Shown here in pieces: positions 46,576-56,058 of a stretch of 64,000 nucleotides of DNA. This DNA is from Pontibacter deserti (lineage in GTDB: Bacteria; Bacteroidota; Bacteroidia; Cytophagales; Hymenobacteraceae), in assembly GCF_023630255.1 (NCBI RefSeq), contig NZ_JALPRS010000005.1, positions 1-64,000 on the forward strand. The letters are read 5' to 3'. A program made the position numbers and the translations under genes. The stretch's first letter is position 1, and every line of letters begins with the position of its first letter. Under the pieces are notes generated by a model. That model was not told the DNA's origin. It did not search any database and was given only the letters and a program-made list of their open reading frames with translations.

Positions 46576-46746
46576 GTGGAACAGCAGGTTAAATTTTTCT
46601 TTAAAACATTAGATGTATTAAATATTGAAACTGTTTTATTTACTTTATAAAATATTAGATGTTGCTATAGCTAAAGAAATTATACCTTTTAAATCTTTAT
46701 ACTTCTGCATTATCAATTTAACTGAAAACAACTTAATCCAATACTT

Positions 46747-47652
46747 ATGAAACAATTTTACATTTTATTATTCTCTCTATTCTTAGGGTATTCCTCCTTT
46801 GCGCAGTCAGATTCTACAAGTCTGGAAATTGAAAAAATAGAGAAATCACTTAAGTACCAATACGGTGAAATTTCTTTAGGGGAAGGTATGGCAAAACTTA
46901 ATGTACCTAAAGGATTTAAATACCTTGATGCAGAACAGGCCGAGTACGTGCTGACAGAACTATGGGGTAATCCGGCATCAGGTACATCTTTAGGAATGTT
47001 AGTACCGGAAGGACAAGGTGTTTTGGATGATGACTCCTGGGTATTTGATATCGAATACGAAGCGATGGGATATGTAAAAGATACCGATGCATCTGAAATA
47101 GACTATAACGAGCTATTAACTACCATGAAAGAAGACATGGTGGAAGAAAGCAAAGAAAGAGTTGCCAACGGATATGATGGGATAGAGCTAATAGGCTGGG
47201 CATCGAAGCCATACTATGACAATGAGAAGAAGACGCTACACTGGGCTAAAGAACTAAAGTTTGGTAATGCAGAGACCAATACATTAAACTATAATGTGCG
47301 TGTGCTTGGCCGTAAAGGAGTTTTAATGCTTAATGCTATTGCTGCTATGGGTAGTTTGCCTGAAGTAAAGCAGAATATTCCTTTAGTTGTTAACAGTGTG
47401 ACATTTGAGCAAGGCCATAGTTATTTTGACTTTGATCCGGAGGTAGACGAAGTGGCCGCCTGGACTATAGGAAGTTTAGTTGCAGGAAAGATTCTTACTA
47501 AGCTTGGCTTCTTTGCACTTATACTTAAATTCTGGAAAGTAATTGCGTTTGCACTTGTAAGTGGTGGCGGTGCTTTATATAAATGGGTGAAAGGTAGAAA
47601 ACGAGAAGAGGAATCTGTTATAATAGAAGAGCAGGAAAAAGTACTGAACTAA
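46747..47652 (+). CDS. DUF2167 family membrane protein
   Basis: A 301-residue protein with a signal peptide (ending SFAQ), an N-terminal extracytoplasmic domain and a hydrophobic segment near 260-283 followed by a basic/acidic tail. The block LNVPKGFKYLDAEQAEYVLTELWGNP and the later WVFDIEYEAMGYVKD are DUF2167 hallmarks. Function is unknown. Flanking spacers suggest that it is monocistronic. Confidence 0.85.
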   Translation: MKQFYILLFSLFLGYSSFAQSDSTSLEIEKIEKSLKYQYGEISLGEGMAKLNVPKGFKYLDAEQAEYVLTELWGNPASGTSLGMLVPEGQGVLDDDSWVFDIEYEAMGYVKDTDASEIDYNELLTTMKEDMVEESKERVANGYDGIELIGWASKPYYDNEKKTLHWAKELKFGNAETNTLNYNVRVLGRKGVLMLNAIAAMGSLPEVKQNIPLVVNSVTFEQGHSYFDFDPEVDEVAAWTIGSLVAGKILTKLGFFALILKFWKVIAFALVSGGGALYKWVKGRKREEESVIIEEQEKVLN

Positions 47653-47671
47653 CAACTGGGTTAGTACTTTT

Positions 47672-47719
47672 ATAAACCCCGCAACTACTCAGTTCTACCT
47701 GAGTGGTTGTGGGGTTTAT
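47672..47719. terminator. Bidirectional terminator
   Basis: A 21-bp stem with two wobble pairs and a six-base loop between the convergent DUF2167 and DUF5686 genes. Confidence 0.93.
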
Positions 47720-47721
47720 CA

Positions 47722-50127
47722 TTAAAATGCTATAGTAGCTGTAAGCTTAAACTTCAGATTATCGTTTCGTTTTGGTAATTCGTAAGCCCCATAGCGGTAA
47801 AAAACACCTACACCAACTCCTGAGAAAGCAGAACTGATAATGTTGTTGAGCATGAGGCCGGACTCAAAAAAGCCTTTGTTCATGGTTTTGACCTGCGGAA
47901 GTATAAAATCCGATAATGGCTTTTCCAGGTTTCCGTAGCCAATGTTGGTAACCAGCACCACATCAGGTTTAAAGTATTTAGTGCGGAGCAGGCGCTTACC
48001 TAAATCCTGCTGAAGAAAAAGCGCCGTGTACTTATCTGAAAAGAATTCATACGGTGGCATGGTTTCAAAGCCTTCGCCGGCATATACTTCATAGTTATCA
48101 GAATAGCTGCCATAACCATTGTACAGACTCACAAAAGGTACATCGCCATTTACTAATCCGCTGGCAAGTGTAATGCTTGTTTTGCCAAACGTACGGTGCA
48201 GCAGGCTTGCTTCCACGCGCAGATCATACTTGTTGTAACTATAGTTACCGTCAAGTAGGCCATCAATGCCTCGCGTATATTGCAGCCATAGCACCGGGTA
48301 CCTGCCTGGTGTAGCCATTGTCTGGTTAAAAAGCTGCATCAGTTGCTCGCCATAAGCAAAGCGTATACCTGCAGCGGCTTCGGTTATAGTATAAACTGGC
48401 TGAGGCTGATCCTCTGAAGTAAATAAAGTTGGCCTGCGTTCTTCCTGTTGTAGTTGGGTGTTTAATTGCAGAAAACGGCCAAGCCTGCCGGTCAGGTTCA
48501 AATGCTGATGTGTGGTGTAATCCAGTAAGGGCAGCAAAGGTTGGCGCAGCTCAGCTACCAAACTCTTCTCCCGGAAAGGCAAACGCCGGCCTCCGGGTTC
48601 TGTAACATCTTCCCAGAAAGCGGCTTGCAGTTGCAGGTTACTAGACTTATGTAGCGTAAGTATAGCATCAGCTCCATACTTATACTTCTCATCTTTAAAG
48701 CCATACCCCCAGTAACCACCCACACTAAACCAGTCCAGTATCTGATCATTTGTATGTGCGCCGATGCCTAAGCGTAACCCCTCGAAGGTACTGATGTGCA
48801 GCAGCCGGTTAAGATCTAAACTAATTGGCCCGATAGGTAATTTTTTAGTGATCAGGTACTCCATAAACCGGATGGTGCGGTCAAGTTTCTGCTCTCTGCC
48901 AACGCTGTCCATTACCGTGTAAGTGCGCTGCTCAAACGCATCCAAGGTATCGGGGCGGTGCTGCTGCCAGATGTATTCAGGTTGTTTATTGGCCAGTGGC
49001 GTCTGCTGCAGGGTTATAGCTCCGAAATCACTTTTCTCCAGGTCCGGGCTCAGATTTATGTTGGAAATATAAGTGCGGATGCGGCCATAGGGCTGATGAC
49101 CTTTCATCTCGATCTGGGGTATCGTTATTTCTACATCCAGCTCAGTCGGGAACCAATGATCCTGCACTTTACTGAATTGTTGCTGCAGCTTTATACCCCG
49201 CTTATCGTCACTGGCTGATTCGGCTATTATATTTTGTACTGCCCAGCCATCGCTGTTAATGTATAGCAGCCCCTTTAGGCTATTGAAATTTTTGCCGCGC
49301 AATGGAGCAAACGAAATAATAAAGACGGAATCTGCACCAGCAACTACGGTCTCCTGAAGTATAAAATCATACTTACGGATGCTGCCGGGGCTTAAGGGGC
49401 TAAGGTAGTTTTTCCCGAAGAAAATGGGCATATCGGCATAAACAGAAAAGTCGCGGGCTTCGGCGGCTACCAGGCCAAAGCTTGGCTGTTGCAACCCCGA
49501 TACACGCGTGGCAATAATGGTTTCTTTGGTACGGTTAGGCTTCAGGTGGGCAAAATCAGTGACACTTTCCATCAGGAACAGGTGCTGTTTTTCCAGTAGC
49601 TTCCGCATTTTAAGGAAAGCAGAATCTTTAGGAGCTGTTAATTGTGCCGTATCGCTCAGATCGAGGTTGCGCGGATCGGTGGCGGTAAGTATAAATTTAT
49701 TGTAGGTGCGGTATATATATGCTTGGATATTTTCGGGGCGATTGCGTTCCCGGTTTGCAGTTGCCAGTTCTATAATACGGTGTGCCGGATTTGCTCCTGC
49801 CCGAACTATAACTTCCTGTAAGCGGGCTGCAGATGGTTGCAGGTACACATTTACCAAACCTGTAGAGTCTGGCTGAATGAGCTGCGGAGTGTAGCCTACA
49901 TAACTGAAGCGCAGACTGGTGATTGGTTTAGTATGGCTCAGTCGGAATTGTCCTTCCAGGTTTGTGGTGGTACCGGTCTCTCCTTCGTTGGCGGCTATAC
50001 TTACAAAAGGTAGTTTCTCTTTTGTTTCGGCATCGCGCACAGTGCCATATACTTTATATACCTGTGCCCTGACAGGAGCCGCAGCAAAGCAAAGTATAAA
50101 CAGCAGAATCAGGCGTAGTTGTGGCAT
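47722..50127 (-). CDS. DUF5686 / carboxypeptidase-regulatory-like outer-membrane protein
   Basis: An 801-residue protein. The signal peptide ends PVRAQ, a carboxypeptidase-like regulatory domain (KVYGTVRDAETKEKLPFVSI) spans about 25-105, and the remainder matches the Bacteroidota family DUF5686, a long C-terminal beta-barrel ending in an aromatic-rich strand. It resembles TonB-receptor accessory or barrel proteins of unknown function. I start at MPQLRLIL; an ATG six codons upstream is an alternative. It follows the PAP2 gene but a terminator separates them. Confidence 0.82.
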   Translation of the reverse strand: MPQLRLILLFILCFAAAPVRAQVYKVYGTVRDAETKEKLPFVSIAANEGETGTTTNLEGQFRLSHTKPITSLRFSYVGYTPQLIQPDSTGLVNVYLQPSAARLQEVIVRAGANPAHRIIELATANRERNRPENIQAYIYRTYNKFILTATDPRNLDLSDTAQLTAPKDSAFLKMRKLLEKQHLFLMESVTDFAHLKPNRTKETIIATRVSGLQQPSFGLVAAEARDFSVYADMPIFFGKNYLSPLSPGSIRKYDFILQETVVAGADSVFIISFAPLRGKNFNSLKGLLYINSDGWAVQNIIAESASDDKRGIKLQQQFSKVQDHWFPTELDVEITIPQIEMKGHQPYGRIRTYISNINLSPDLEKSDFGAITLQQTPLANKQPEYIWQQHRPDTLDAFEQRTYTVMDSVGREQKLDRTIRFMEYLITKKLPIGPISLDLNRLLHISTFEGLRLGIGAHTNDQILDWFSVGGYWGYGFKDEKYKYGADAILTLHKSSNLQLQAAFWEDVTEPGGRRLPFREKSLVAELRQPLLPLLDYTTHQHLNLTGRLGRFLQLNTQLQQEERRPTLFTSEDQPQPVYTITEAAAGIRFAYGEQLMQLFNQTMATPGRYPVLWLQYTRGIDGLLDGNYSYNKYDLRVEASLLHRTFGKTSITLASGLVNGDVPFVSLYNGYGSYSDNYEVYAGEGFETMPPYEFFSDKYTALFLQQDLGKRLLRTKYFKPDVVLVTNIGYGNLEKPLSDFILPQVKTMNKGFFESGLMLNNIISSAFSGVGVGVFYRYGAYELPKRNDNLKFKLTATIAF

Positions 50128-50144
50128 GCAGTAAAGATAAGGCA

Positions 50145-50179
50145 AAAGGCGCTTCTCCTGCTACGGAAAAAGCGCCTTT
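50145..50179 (-). terminator. Terminator after PAP2 gene
   Basis: A perfect ten-bp stem AAGCGCCTTT/AAAGGCGCTT with a 15-base loop, on the minus strand just after the PAP2 stop and over the DUF5686 start region. Confidence 0.75.
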
Positions 50180-50202
50180 AAACGTTTAAGCAAACTATAA
50201 AC

Positions 50203-51051
50203 CTAGAATGTAAGCGACATGCCCATACCTGGCTTACCGTTTGGCAGCACAGTTGGAGAAATAACAGGGGTATTGTAGCCTTTATCTTTAAATATCTTAT
50301 CGTGGAGCCAGTAAACGGTGTTTACAGAAAGTATACCTACCCCGGCACCAGCCAATACATCGGCCATCCAGTGCTCGTTATTAAGCACGCGCATTACACC
50401 TGTAGCACTTGCAATAGTATAACTTCCCACACTTATCCACGGGCTCTTGTGGCGGAATTCCTTATCCACGATAGTGGCAATGGTAAATGCATAGGCTGTG
50501 TGTCCCGATGGGAAAGCTGTCGGGTCTCCGTTTGGCCGGTCAATATCTGTCAATTTTTTGGTTGGCCAGACTATAGCCGAGGTAAGTGCTCCTGCAGCTA
50601 TCAGTAAGCCTGTCTGGCGGCGAATGTCGTGGCGGTTCTGAGACGAGAATGCGTTAAAGCCATACATGTACGCTATCGGCAGGAAGAACAGGTAATCGTC
50701 TACTTTGGTACTGAAGTTAGGTGTATACTCATGCCTGGCATCACGGGCATCATGGCTACTGAAAAAGCCATTATCCTGTATCGTATAAATACCTGCGCCA
50801 ATTAAAGCAGCAGCTGGCAACACAGCGCGTGTAAGGTAGCGTTTGTTACTGCCTTCGCGAACCTGGGCTTCTGTAAACGGTTTCTTCTGACCCGGCAGTA
50901 CCGTATCGGCAGGTAAGGTAGATAATGAGTCTGCGGATATAGTTTTAACCGGACCAGCAGGTATGGGAGCCTGTTTTACCTGGGCTGCAACCGGAGTAGC
51001 CAGCAAGGAAACCCAGAGCAGGTGTATCGAGAGAAGTTTGTGCAATTTCAC
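50203..51051 (-). CDS. PAP2-family membrane-associated phosphatase
   Basis: A 282-residue exported or membrane protein with signal peptide (ending VAAQ). The acid phosphatase motifs are readable: KKLTDIDRP, PSGHT and RVLNNEHWMAD. The first Arg of the last motif is preceded by Met instead of the usual Ser. Substrate may be undecaprenyl pyrophosphate, lipid phosphate or a soluble phosphomonoester; it cannot be told from sequence. The start is GTG. Confidence 0.88.
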   Translation of the reverse strand: MKLHKLLSIHLLWVSLLATPVAAQVKQAPIPAGPVKTISADSLSTLPADTVLPGQKKPFTEAQVREGSNKRYLTRAVLPAAALIGAGIYTIQDNGFFSSHDARDARHEYTPNFSTKVDDYLFFLPIAYMYGFNAFSSQNRHDIRRQTGLLIAAGALTSAIVWPTKKLTDIDRPNGDPTAFPSGHTAYAFTIATIVDKEFRHKSPWISVGSYTIASATGVMRVLNNEHWMADVLAGAGVGILSVNTVYWLHDKIFKDKGYNTPVISPTVLPNGKPGMGMSLTF

Positions 51052-51132
51052 AGCTAGTATAATTAATGTTAAACTGGTTTATTCTAACCCCTTACGAGAA
51101 AGAAATACGCCACTGTTGCATTAAAACTTTTC

Positions 51133-52344
51133 TTATCTGTCCAGCTCGCCTAGTACAATATCTACTGAACCCATAATTGCAATAAGGTCAGCAACCATAC
51201 AGCCACGCGAGATTTCAGAAAGTACAGACAGGTTTGAGAAGCACGGAGAGCGGCCGTGGCAACGGAAAGGTACGTCGCTTTTGTCGGTAGTCCGGAAAAA
51301 ATATCCCAGTTCGCCGCGAGGAGTTTCGCCACGGAAGTATAGCTCCTGTGTGCCGGTCATGCGCAGCTTTTTAGGGCAGGCAGCCTGTGGGTCAAAATCG
51401 GGGGTGCGTTTATAGTCGCCGGTCAGGCGGTCGAGGCACTGAAGTATAATTTTGGCTGATTCGCGGCATTCTAAAGCACGAACATAGTTGCGGTCCCAGC
51501 AATCGCCGGTGGTGCCTACGGTGCCTTTGCCTATCGGAATATCAAATTCCAGTTCCGGATAAACGCTATAGCCATCTATGCGGCGCAGGTCGTACTTTAA
51601 GCCGGAACTACGCAGCATTGGGCCGGAGCAGCCATAGTTTATAGCTACATCTAAAGGCAGTATACCTACGTTGGCAGTGCGGTCTATAAAGATTTTGTTC
51701 TCTAAAAGTATAGTATCCAGCTCATCGAGTTTTGGCAGCAGGTAATTGATGAACTCGCGGCAGCGCTCCTCAAAACCGATTGGTAGGTCGTAATACAAAC
51801 CACCTACCCAAATGTAATTGTACAGCATGCGTGCGCCCGAAACCCACTCCAGCAAACGCTGAATGTGCTCGCGGTCGCGGAGCAGCCACAGGAACGGTGT
51901 AAATGCCCCGATATCGATAGCGTAAGTACCGATAGCTACAAAGTGCGACGCAATGCGGTTAAGCTCCGTTACCAGCACGCGTATGTATTCTACCCTTTTA
52001 GGGATCTGGTCGGTAATACCCATCAGTTTCTCTACACCCATACACCAGACGTGCTCCGAGTTCATGGCAGCCAGATAATCCATGCGGTCTACGTAGGGGA
52101 TGGTCTGGTTATAGGCCATGTGTTCGGCGTGCTTCTCGAAGCAGCGGTGCAGGTAGCCCACGTGCGGCGACACTTCCTGTATCACTTCGCCATCTGTAAT
52201 TACCTCCAGGCGCAAAACGCCGTGCGTGCTCGGGTGCTGCGGCCCCATGTTCACAATCATCTCGCCCGCCTTCAGGCCATCCAAACTAAACTTGTTCGGC
52301 TCCGACTGCAGCAGGTATTCTTTATAGATGGTTGACTGGCTCAA
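51133..52344 (-). CDS. nuoD: NADH-quinone oxidoreductase subunit D
   Basis: A 403-residue NuoD, the 49-kDa peripheral-arm subunit that forms the quinone pocket of complex [26 protein letters not shown], the tail [11 protein letters not shown] and the His/Asp residues of the pocket are intact. The apparent start is TTG; no in-frame ATG precedes the conserved region until the Met in GEMIVNM. It should follow nuoC, but 3.7 kb of opposite-strand genes intervenes. No nuoE follows; the next gene is a PAP2 phosphatase. Confidence 0.95.
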   Translation of the reverse strand: MSQSTIYKEYLLQSEPNKFSLDGLKAGEMIVNMGPQHPSTHGVLRLEVITDGEVIQEVSPHVGYLHRCFEKHAEHMAYNQTIPYVDRMDYLAAMNSEHVWCMGVEKLMGITDQIPKRVEYIRVLVTELNRIASHFVAIGTYAIDIGAFTPFLWLLRDREHIQRLLEWVSGARMLYNYIWVGGLYYDLPIGFEERCREFINYLLPKLDELDTILLENKIFIDRTANVGILPLDVAINYGCSGPMLRSSGLKYDLRRIDGYSVYPELEFDIPIGKGTVGTTGDCWDRNYVRALECRESAKIILQCLDRLTGDYKRTPDFDPQAACPKKLRMTGTQELYFRGETPRGELGYFFRTTDKSDVPFRCHGRSPCFSNLSVLSEISRGCMVADLIAIMGSVDIVLGELDR

Positions 52345-52541
52345 GTGCGAAATAATTAATGATTGCCAAAGTTCGGAAAAATGGAGGAATTATGCAGGGG
52401 TTTGTTGCAATAGGGTTGTATCTAAAATATATAGTATTCAGCTTATATAATATTGAATGAATATTGTACATTAGTAAAGTATTGGTACCTGTTTACCCCA
52501 CCTCTAGATAATGCTTAGCAGATTGACAACTCTCATAAATC

Positions 52542-53822
52542 ATGAAAATATATAAGAAGGTTATTAAAGTAGTTTTTAGGTGGAGCATTATTACGCTTTG
52601 CGGCTATTGGGTATTAACTACTTTGATATTTGGACATGCTTATGTTGACGAAACAGATCATGAGTATCCTATTTACTGGTCAGGGATCGATGCTTTCATC
52701 AATGATGAAGAAATTGAATTTGCCCTGAATAAACCTGTTGAAGTAAAATTAGATGGTATAGATGGACCTTATATTTATACTTCTGAATCATTTACTGTCA
52801 GTGCCAACAATAAGCTAATAAAGAAGGCATTTGACATGCGTCAGCCAGTAGAAGTAAATGTTAATAACGAAGACCGCGATGCCTTTCACTTTTCTTTAAG
52901 AGGTACTTACCATACAGAAGCGGATAACTATAAGATGCCAGATAAGCTTATAGCCATTTCAGATATAGAAGGTAATTTTAATGCCTTCTATAGTTTCCTT
53001 GTTAAGAATGGAGTTATGGACGAAAAGTATAATTGGACATTTGGGAAAGGTCATTTAGTGCTTAATGGTGATTTTGTAGATCGGGGAAGTGAGGTAACGC
53101 AGGTACTTTGGCTGATTTATATGCTGGAAGAGAAGGCCGAGAAAGCGGGTGGAAAAGTGCACTACATTATTGGCAACCATGAAGTAATGAATCTGTATGG
53201 CGATAACTCTGATACAGATACTAAATACGTTGCTGCTGCCAAGCAAATGAGTGGTAAGCAAAACTGGGAAGAGGCAGGGAAATACTTATTCTCGGCAGAG
53301 TCGGAGTTAGGTAGATGGTTGCGAAGTAAAAATGTAGTTGAAAAGATCGGCGATTATATTTTTGTGCATGCGGGTATTAAATCAAAGCTTATAGAAGAGA
53401 ACCTGACCATCCAGGAAATAAACACGATAGCCAGGAAGTATTATGGGATTCGGACTAAAGAACTGAAATTGGATGAAAAAGAAAGGCTAGTATTGAATTC
53501 GTTCGACAGCCCCTACTGGGACAGAAGCTACGCCATGAACATACTTATTGCAGGAGTTTTTGCCTTTCACGATCCTTTTAATGCTTCTTACCACTCAACA
53601 ACACAAGATGAAGCTGAACAGATCTTAAAATTCTATGATGCCTCTAAAATGGTTGTAGGTCATAATGTTGTAAGCGACATTACCGCAGATTACGAGGGTA
53701 AAGTCATCAAAATTGATGTAAAACATGGTCGTGATAAATACAGTGGCAGAACCAAGGGGTTATTCATTGAAAATGGTATTGAATACAAAGTAGACGATTT
53801 AGGTAAAAGGACTAAATTATAA
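52542..53822 (+). CDS. Metallophosphoesterase with variant first motif
   Basis: A 426-residue protein with an N-terminal membrane helix (about 13-31), a ~100-residue spacer and a calcineurin-like phosphoesterase domain from about 135. Motifs: ISDIEGN (Asp141, with Glu143 where PPP enzymes have His), NGDFVDRG (Asp177), GNHE (212-214), VHAG (His276) and VGHN (His374). All other metal ligands are in place. It may be a Shelph-like serine/threonine or tyrosine phosphatase. First of the genes interrupting nuoC and nuoD. Confidence 0.82.
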   Translation: MKIYKKVIKVVFRWSIITLCGYWVLTTLIFGHAYVDETDHEYPIYWSGIDAFINDEEIEFALNKPVEVKLDGIDGPYIYTSESFTVSANNKLIKKAFDMRQPVEVNVNNEDRDAFHFSLRGTYHTEADNYKMPDKLIAISDIEGNFNAFYSFLVKNGVMDEKYNWTFGKGHLVLNGDFVDRGSEVTQVLWLIYMLEEKAEKAGGKVHYIIGNHEVMNLYGDNSDTDTKYVAAAKQMSGKQNWEEAGKYLFSAESELGRWLRSKNVVEKIGDYIFVHAGIKSKLIEENLTIQEINTIARKYYGIRTKELKLDEKERLVLNSFDSPYWDRSYAMNILIAGVFAFHDPFNASYHSTTQDEAEQILKFYDASKMVVGHNVVSDITADYEGKVIKIDVKHGRDKYSGRTKGLFIENGIEYKVDDLGKRTKL

Positions 53823-53935
53823 ATAAGCCGGTTATAGCCTCGCTAGTGCGTGCTCGTACTTTATCTACTTCAGAACAAATAGCAGCGCACGAACCAAAAT
53901 CCATAAATCCTTCATAGTACTACACTGCTCAAAGT

Positions 53936-54328
53936 ATGAATACAGATTGGCATTTCCCGGTGATGATTTTTACCTCTTTGCTTGTCTTCTTTCTCGTGAT
54001 AAGGGCTGTCTTGCCAAGGCAGGAGTTTGTGCGAAAAAAATACACGGTTGTGCTGCTCTCTATCTGGGTGGTCGTTGTGGGGATGTTGTTTGGTAAATAC
54101 GGCGCGTCCTGGGGTTTGCCATGGTACATCTACTACCCGATTCCCATGCTGATGACAGTCTTGATGCCGCCGTTCGTCCTGAAACTAAAAAAGAATAAAA
54201 CGATCTTGTACTTGCTGCTAAGCTTTCTGTCGGCGCCTTTCATACACATTTTTTTCTCATTCTTCTTCGGCTGGACAGAGTACATGCCCTTTTGGGAAAT
54301 TCCGACCGCACAGGCCTTATTTAGCTGA
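53936..54328 (+). CDS. Unrecognised four-helix membrane protein
   Basis: A 130-residue protein with about four membrane helices and no recognisable family. A short basic loop (KLKKNKT) lies between helices 3 and 4. Codons such as GTC, CTC and CTG look more frequent than in neighbours and the AAGTATA/TATACTT word is absent inside it. Both facts would fit recent arrival, but the gene is short. It lies within the nuoC-nuoD insertion. Confidence 0.55.
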   Translation: MNTDWHFPVMIFTSLLVFFLVIRAVLPRQEFVRKKYTVVLLSIWVVVVGMLFGKYGASWGLPWYIYYPIPMLMTVLMPPFVLKLKKNKTILYLLLSFLSAPFIHIFFSFFFGWTEYMPFWEIPTAQALFS

Positions 54329-54364
54329 AAGGAATATTGCATAAGCAGCTCGCGCCGAAGCGGT

Positions 54365-54496
54365 TCAATTAAACATGGGTGACAAATTCAGGCTTTTATC
54401 AGAAGCTCGCCTGTTCTCAAAGTCAAGTGCATAATCGGCAATATCTCCATACTTTCTGCCCGACGATTTACTTGGAAGAAGTGCAATAATAAAATG
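54365..54496 (-). pseudogene. Possible 3' remnant of a lost gene
   Basis: A 44-codon stretch without a start codon that reads like real protein (GRKYGDIADYALDFENRR, then SLNLSPMFN and stop) and is blocked by an in-frame TAG two codons upstream. It lies on the strand of the nuo genes inside the insertion between nuoC and nuoD. It may be the end of a gene otherwise deleted. The family is not recognised; a chance reading is possible. Confidence 0.3.
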
Positions 54497-54529
54497 TTTT
54501 CTCTATATTGTCTTTATAAAATACTCCCC

Positions 54530-54718
54530 ATGAAACCCCAATACCTGCTTATACTTGCCCTTTTACTGATCGCTGATATTTTCGCTTACACCGAAGTAGT
54601 GGGACTGATTCGGAAGCCTTCGGATGTATCGGTTATAGTTGGGTTGGTGCTGCTGGCTGTGCTTATAGTTGTTAATTTTATAGTTATCCGTTTTACCCTT
54701 TCCAAATTTAAAGCTTAA
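54530..54718 (+). CDS. Small two-helix membrane protein
   Basis: A 62-residue protein with two hydrophobic helices and a Lys-containing tail, starting at the ATG giving MKPQYLLIL. Its stop codon shares one base with the start of the next gene (TAATG), so they are translationally coupled. No family recognised. Confidence 0.6.
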   Translation: MKPQYLLILALLLIADIFAYTEVVGLIRKPSDVSVIVGLVLLAVLIVVNFIVIRFTLSKFKA

Positions 54719-55512
54719 TGAACCGCCAAATTCTAACCTGGGCCATTGCAGGCCTGCTTATACTTGTATTCTCTGTAACCGCCATGACCTCGTGCACCCG
54801 CATTGATGCCGGCCACGAAGGCATACTGGTTAAACTATACGGCACCGACAAAGGTGTTCAGGACGTGAGCCTGGTAACAGGGCGTGTATGGTACAACCCG
54901 TTTACCGAAGAAGTATACCAGTTCCCGACGTTTGTGCAGACAGTGGATTATGCTCCGTTCACGGTAAATGCGAAGGATGGTTCTGTTTTTACAGTCGATC
55001 CTACCATTTCGTTCAGGGTAATGCCCGGTGAGAGCCCACGTATTTTCAGTAAGTACCGCAAAGAGATAGGCCTGATCACAGAAACAACACTTTACAACTA
55101 TACCCGCGATGCTTTCCGTATTCAATTCAACAAGTATAGCACCGACAGCATTATCTCTAACCGCCAGAGCTTTGAGGATAAGGTACAACTTGCGCTTGGA
55201 GATGCCTTGGGTAAAGAAGGTTTTGACCTGGAGCAGATGACCAGCGGCTTGCAGTACCCGGATGAAATAGTGAAAGCCGTAAATCTGAAGAACCGTGCCG
55301 TGCAGCAGGCCCTGCAGGTTGAGAATGAATTGAAAGTTGCCGAAGCACAGGCCCGTAAAAAGATAGTGGAAGCCGAAGCAGAAGCTAAAGCTAACGAGTT
55401 GCGCCAACGCACGCTTACACCGTTGCTTATACAACAGCAGTTTATCGAAAAATGGAATGGCAGCACACCGCTTTATGGTAACTCCCCAACCTTCTTTAAA
55501 AACGTGCAGTAA
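54718..55512 (+). CDS. SPFH/prohibitin-like membrane protein
   Basis: A 264-residue Band 7/SPFH protein. It has an N-terminal membrane segment (about 7-24) followed by Cys26 (MTSC, a possible lipid site), an SPFH domain from about 30 to 185 and an Ala/Glu/Lys-rich coiled coil (about 195-235). Members form ring or cage oligomers and often chaperone membrane proteases. Its partner here is probably the overlapping 62-residue membrane protein, by coupling. Confidence 0.85.
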   Translation: MNRQILTWAIAGLLILVFSVTAMTSCTRIDAGHEGILVKLYGTDKGVQDVSLVTGRVWYNPFTEEVYQFPTFVQTVDYAPFTVNAKDGSVFTVDPTISFRVMPGESPRIFSKYRKEIGLITETTLYNYTRDAFRIQFNKYSTDSIISNRQSFEDKVQLALGDALGKEGFDLEQMTSGLQYPDEIVKAVNLKNRAVQQALQVENELKVAEAQARKKIVEAEAEAKANELRQRTLTPLLIQQQFIEKWNGSTPLYGNSPTFFKNVQ

Positions 55513-55609
55513 CGAATAATAAAGTATAAAAGAAGGCTATCAAAGTATAATTGGTAGCCCTCTTTCTGATGCTTACTCCCGCTTATCTGGAAACTATAAC
55601 CAACTATTT

Positions 55610-56035
55610 ATGCAATTGAAACTACTTTTTTCAAGATGGGTACAGGTAGCAGGTTTGCTCCTGATAGGAGGTGCTGTGGCCTGGGCTATAAAGCTAGCCG
55701 TTATTATTTCCACGAATGGGCAGGTTATTACTACCGGTGCTGCGGCACTGCTCATGAAAATTGGTATCGTGTTACTTTTGGTAGGCTCTACAGGTATAGG
55801 GTATTACCTGACTATAAATCGTGGCGCTTTGCTTCGGGTTATTGCTATCATACTTTCCCCTGCCCTGGTTTTTGGCTCGTTTCTGCTGTTTAGTATGGTT
55901 ACCAATCCGTTATTTAAGAATAGCAGTATCTGGTATGCTGAGCAAGAGGCCCCGATTGCAATGGCAGTTATACTTTACCTGGTGATTGGGTTCTTACTAT
56001 ACAGGAGTGGCAAACGTCGCACCCTATTTCAATAG
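55610..56035 (+). CDS. Unrecognised membrane protein
   Basis: A 141-residue protein with four predicted helices and a basic C-terminus (RSGKRRTLFQ). No family recognised. It ends 23 bases before the convergent nuoC stop and is the last gene of the opposite-strand block that separates nuoC from nuoD. Confidence 0.6.
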   Translation: MQLKLLFSRWVQVAGLLLIGGAVAWAIKLAVIISTNGQVITTGAAALLMKIGIVLLLVGSTGIGYYLTINRGALLRVIAIILSPALVFGSFLLFSMVTNPLFKNSSIWYAEQEAPIAMAVILYLVIGFLLYRSGKRRTLFQ

Positions 56036-56058
56036 TACTTTTATAGTTGCTTTAACAC

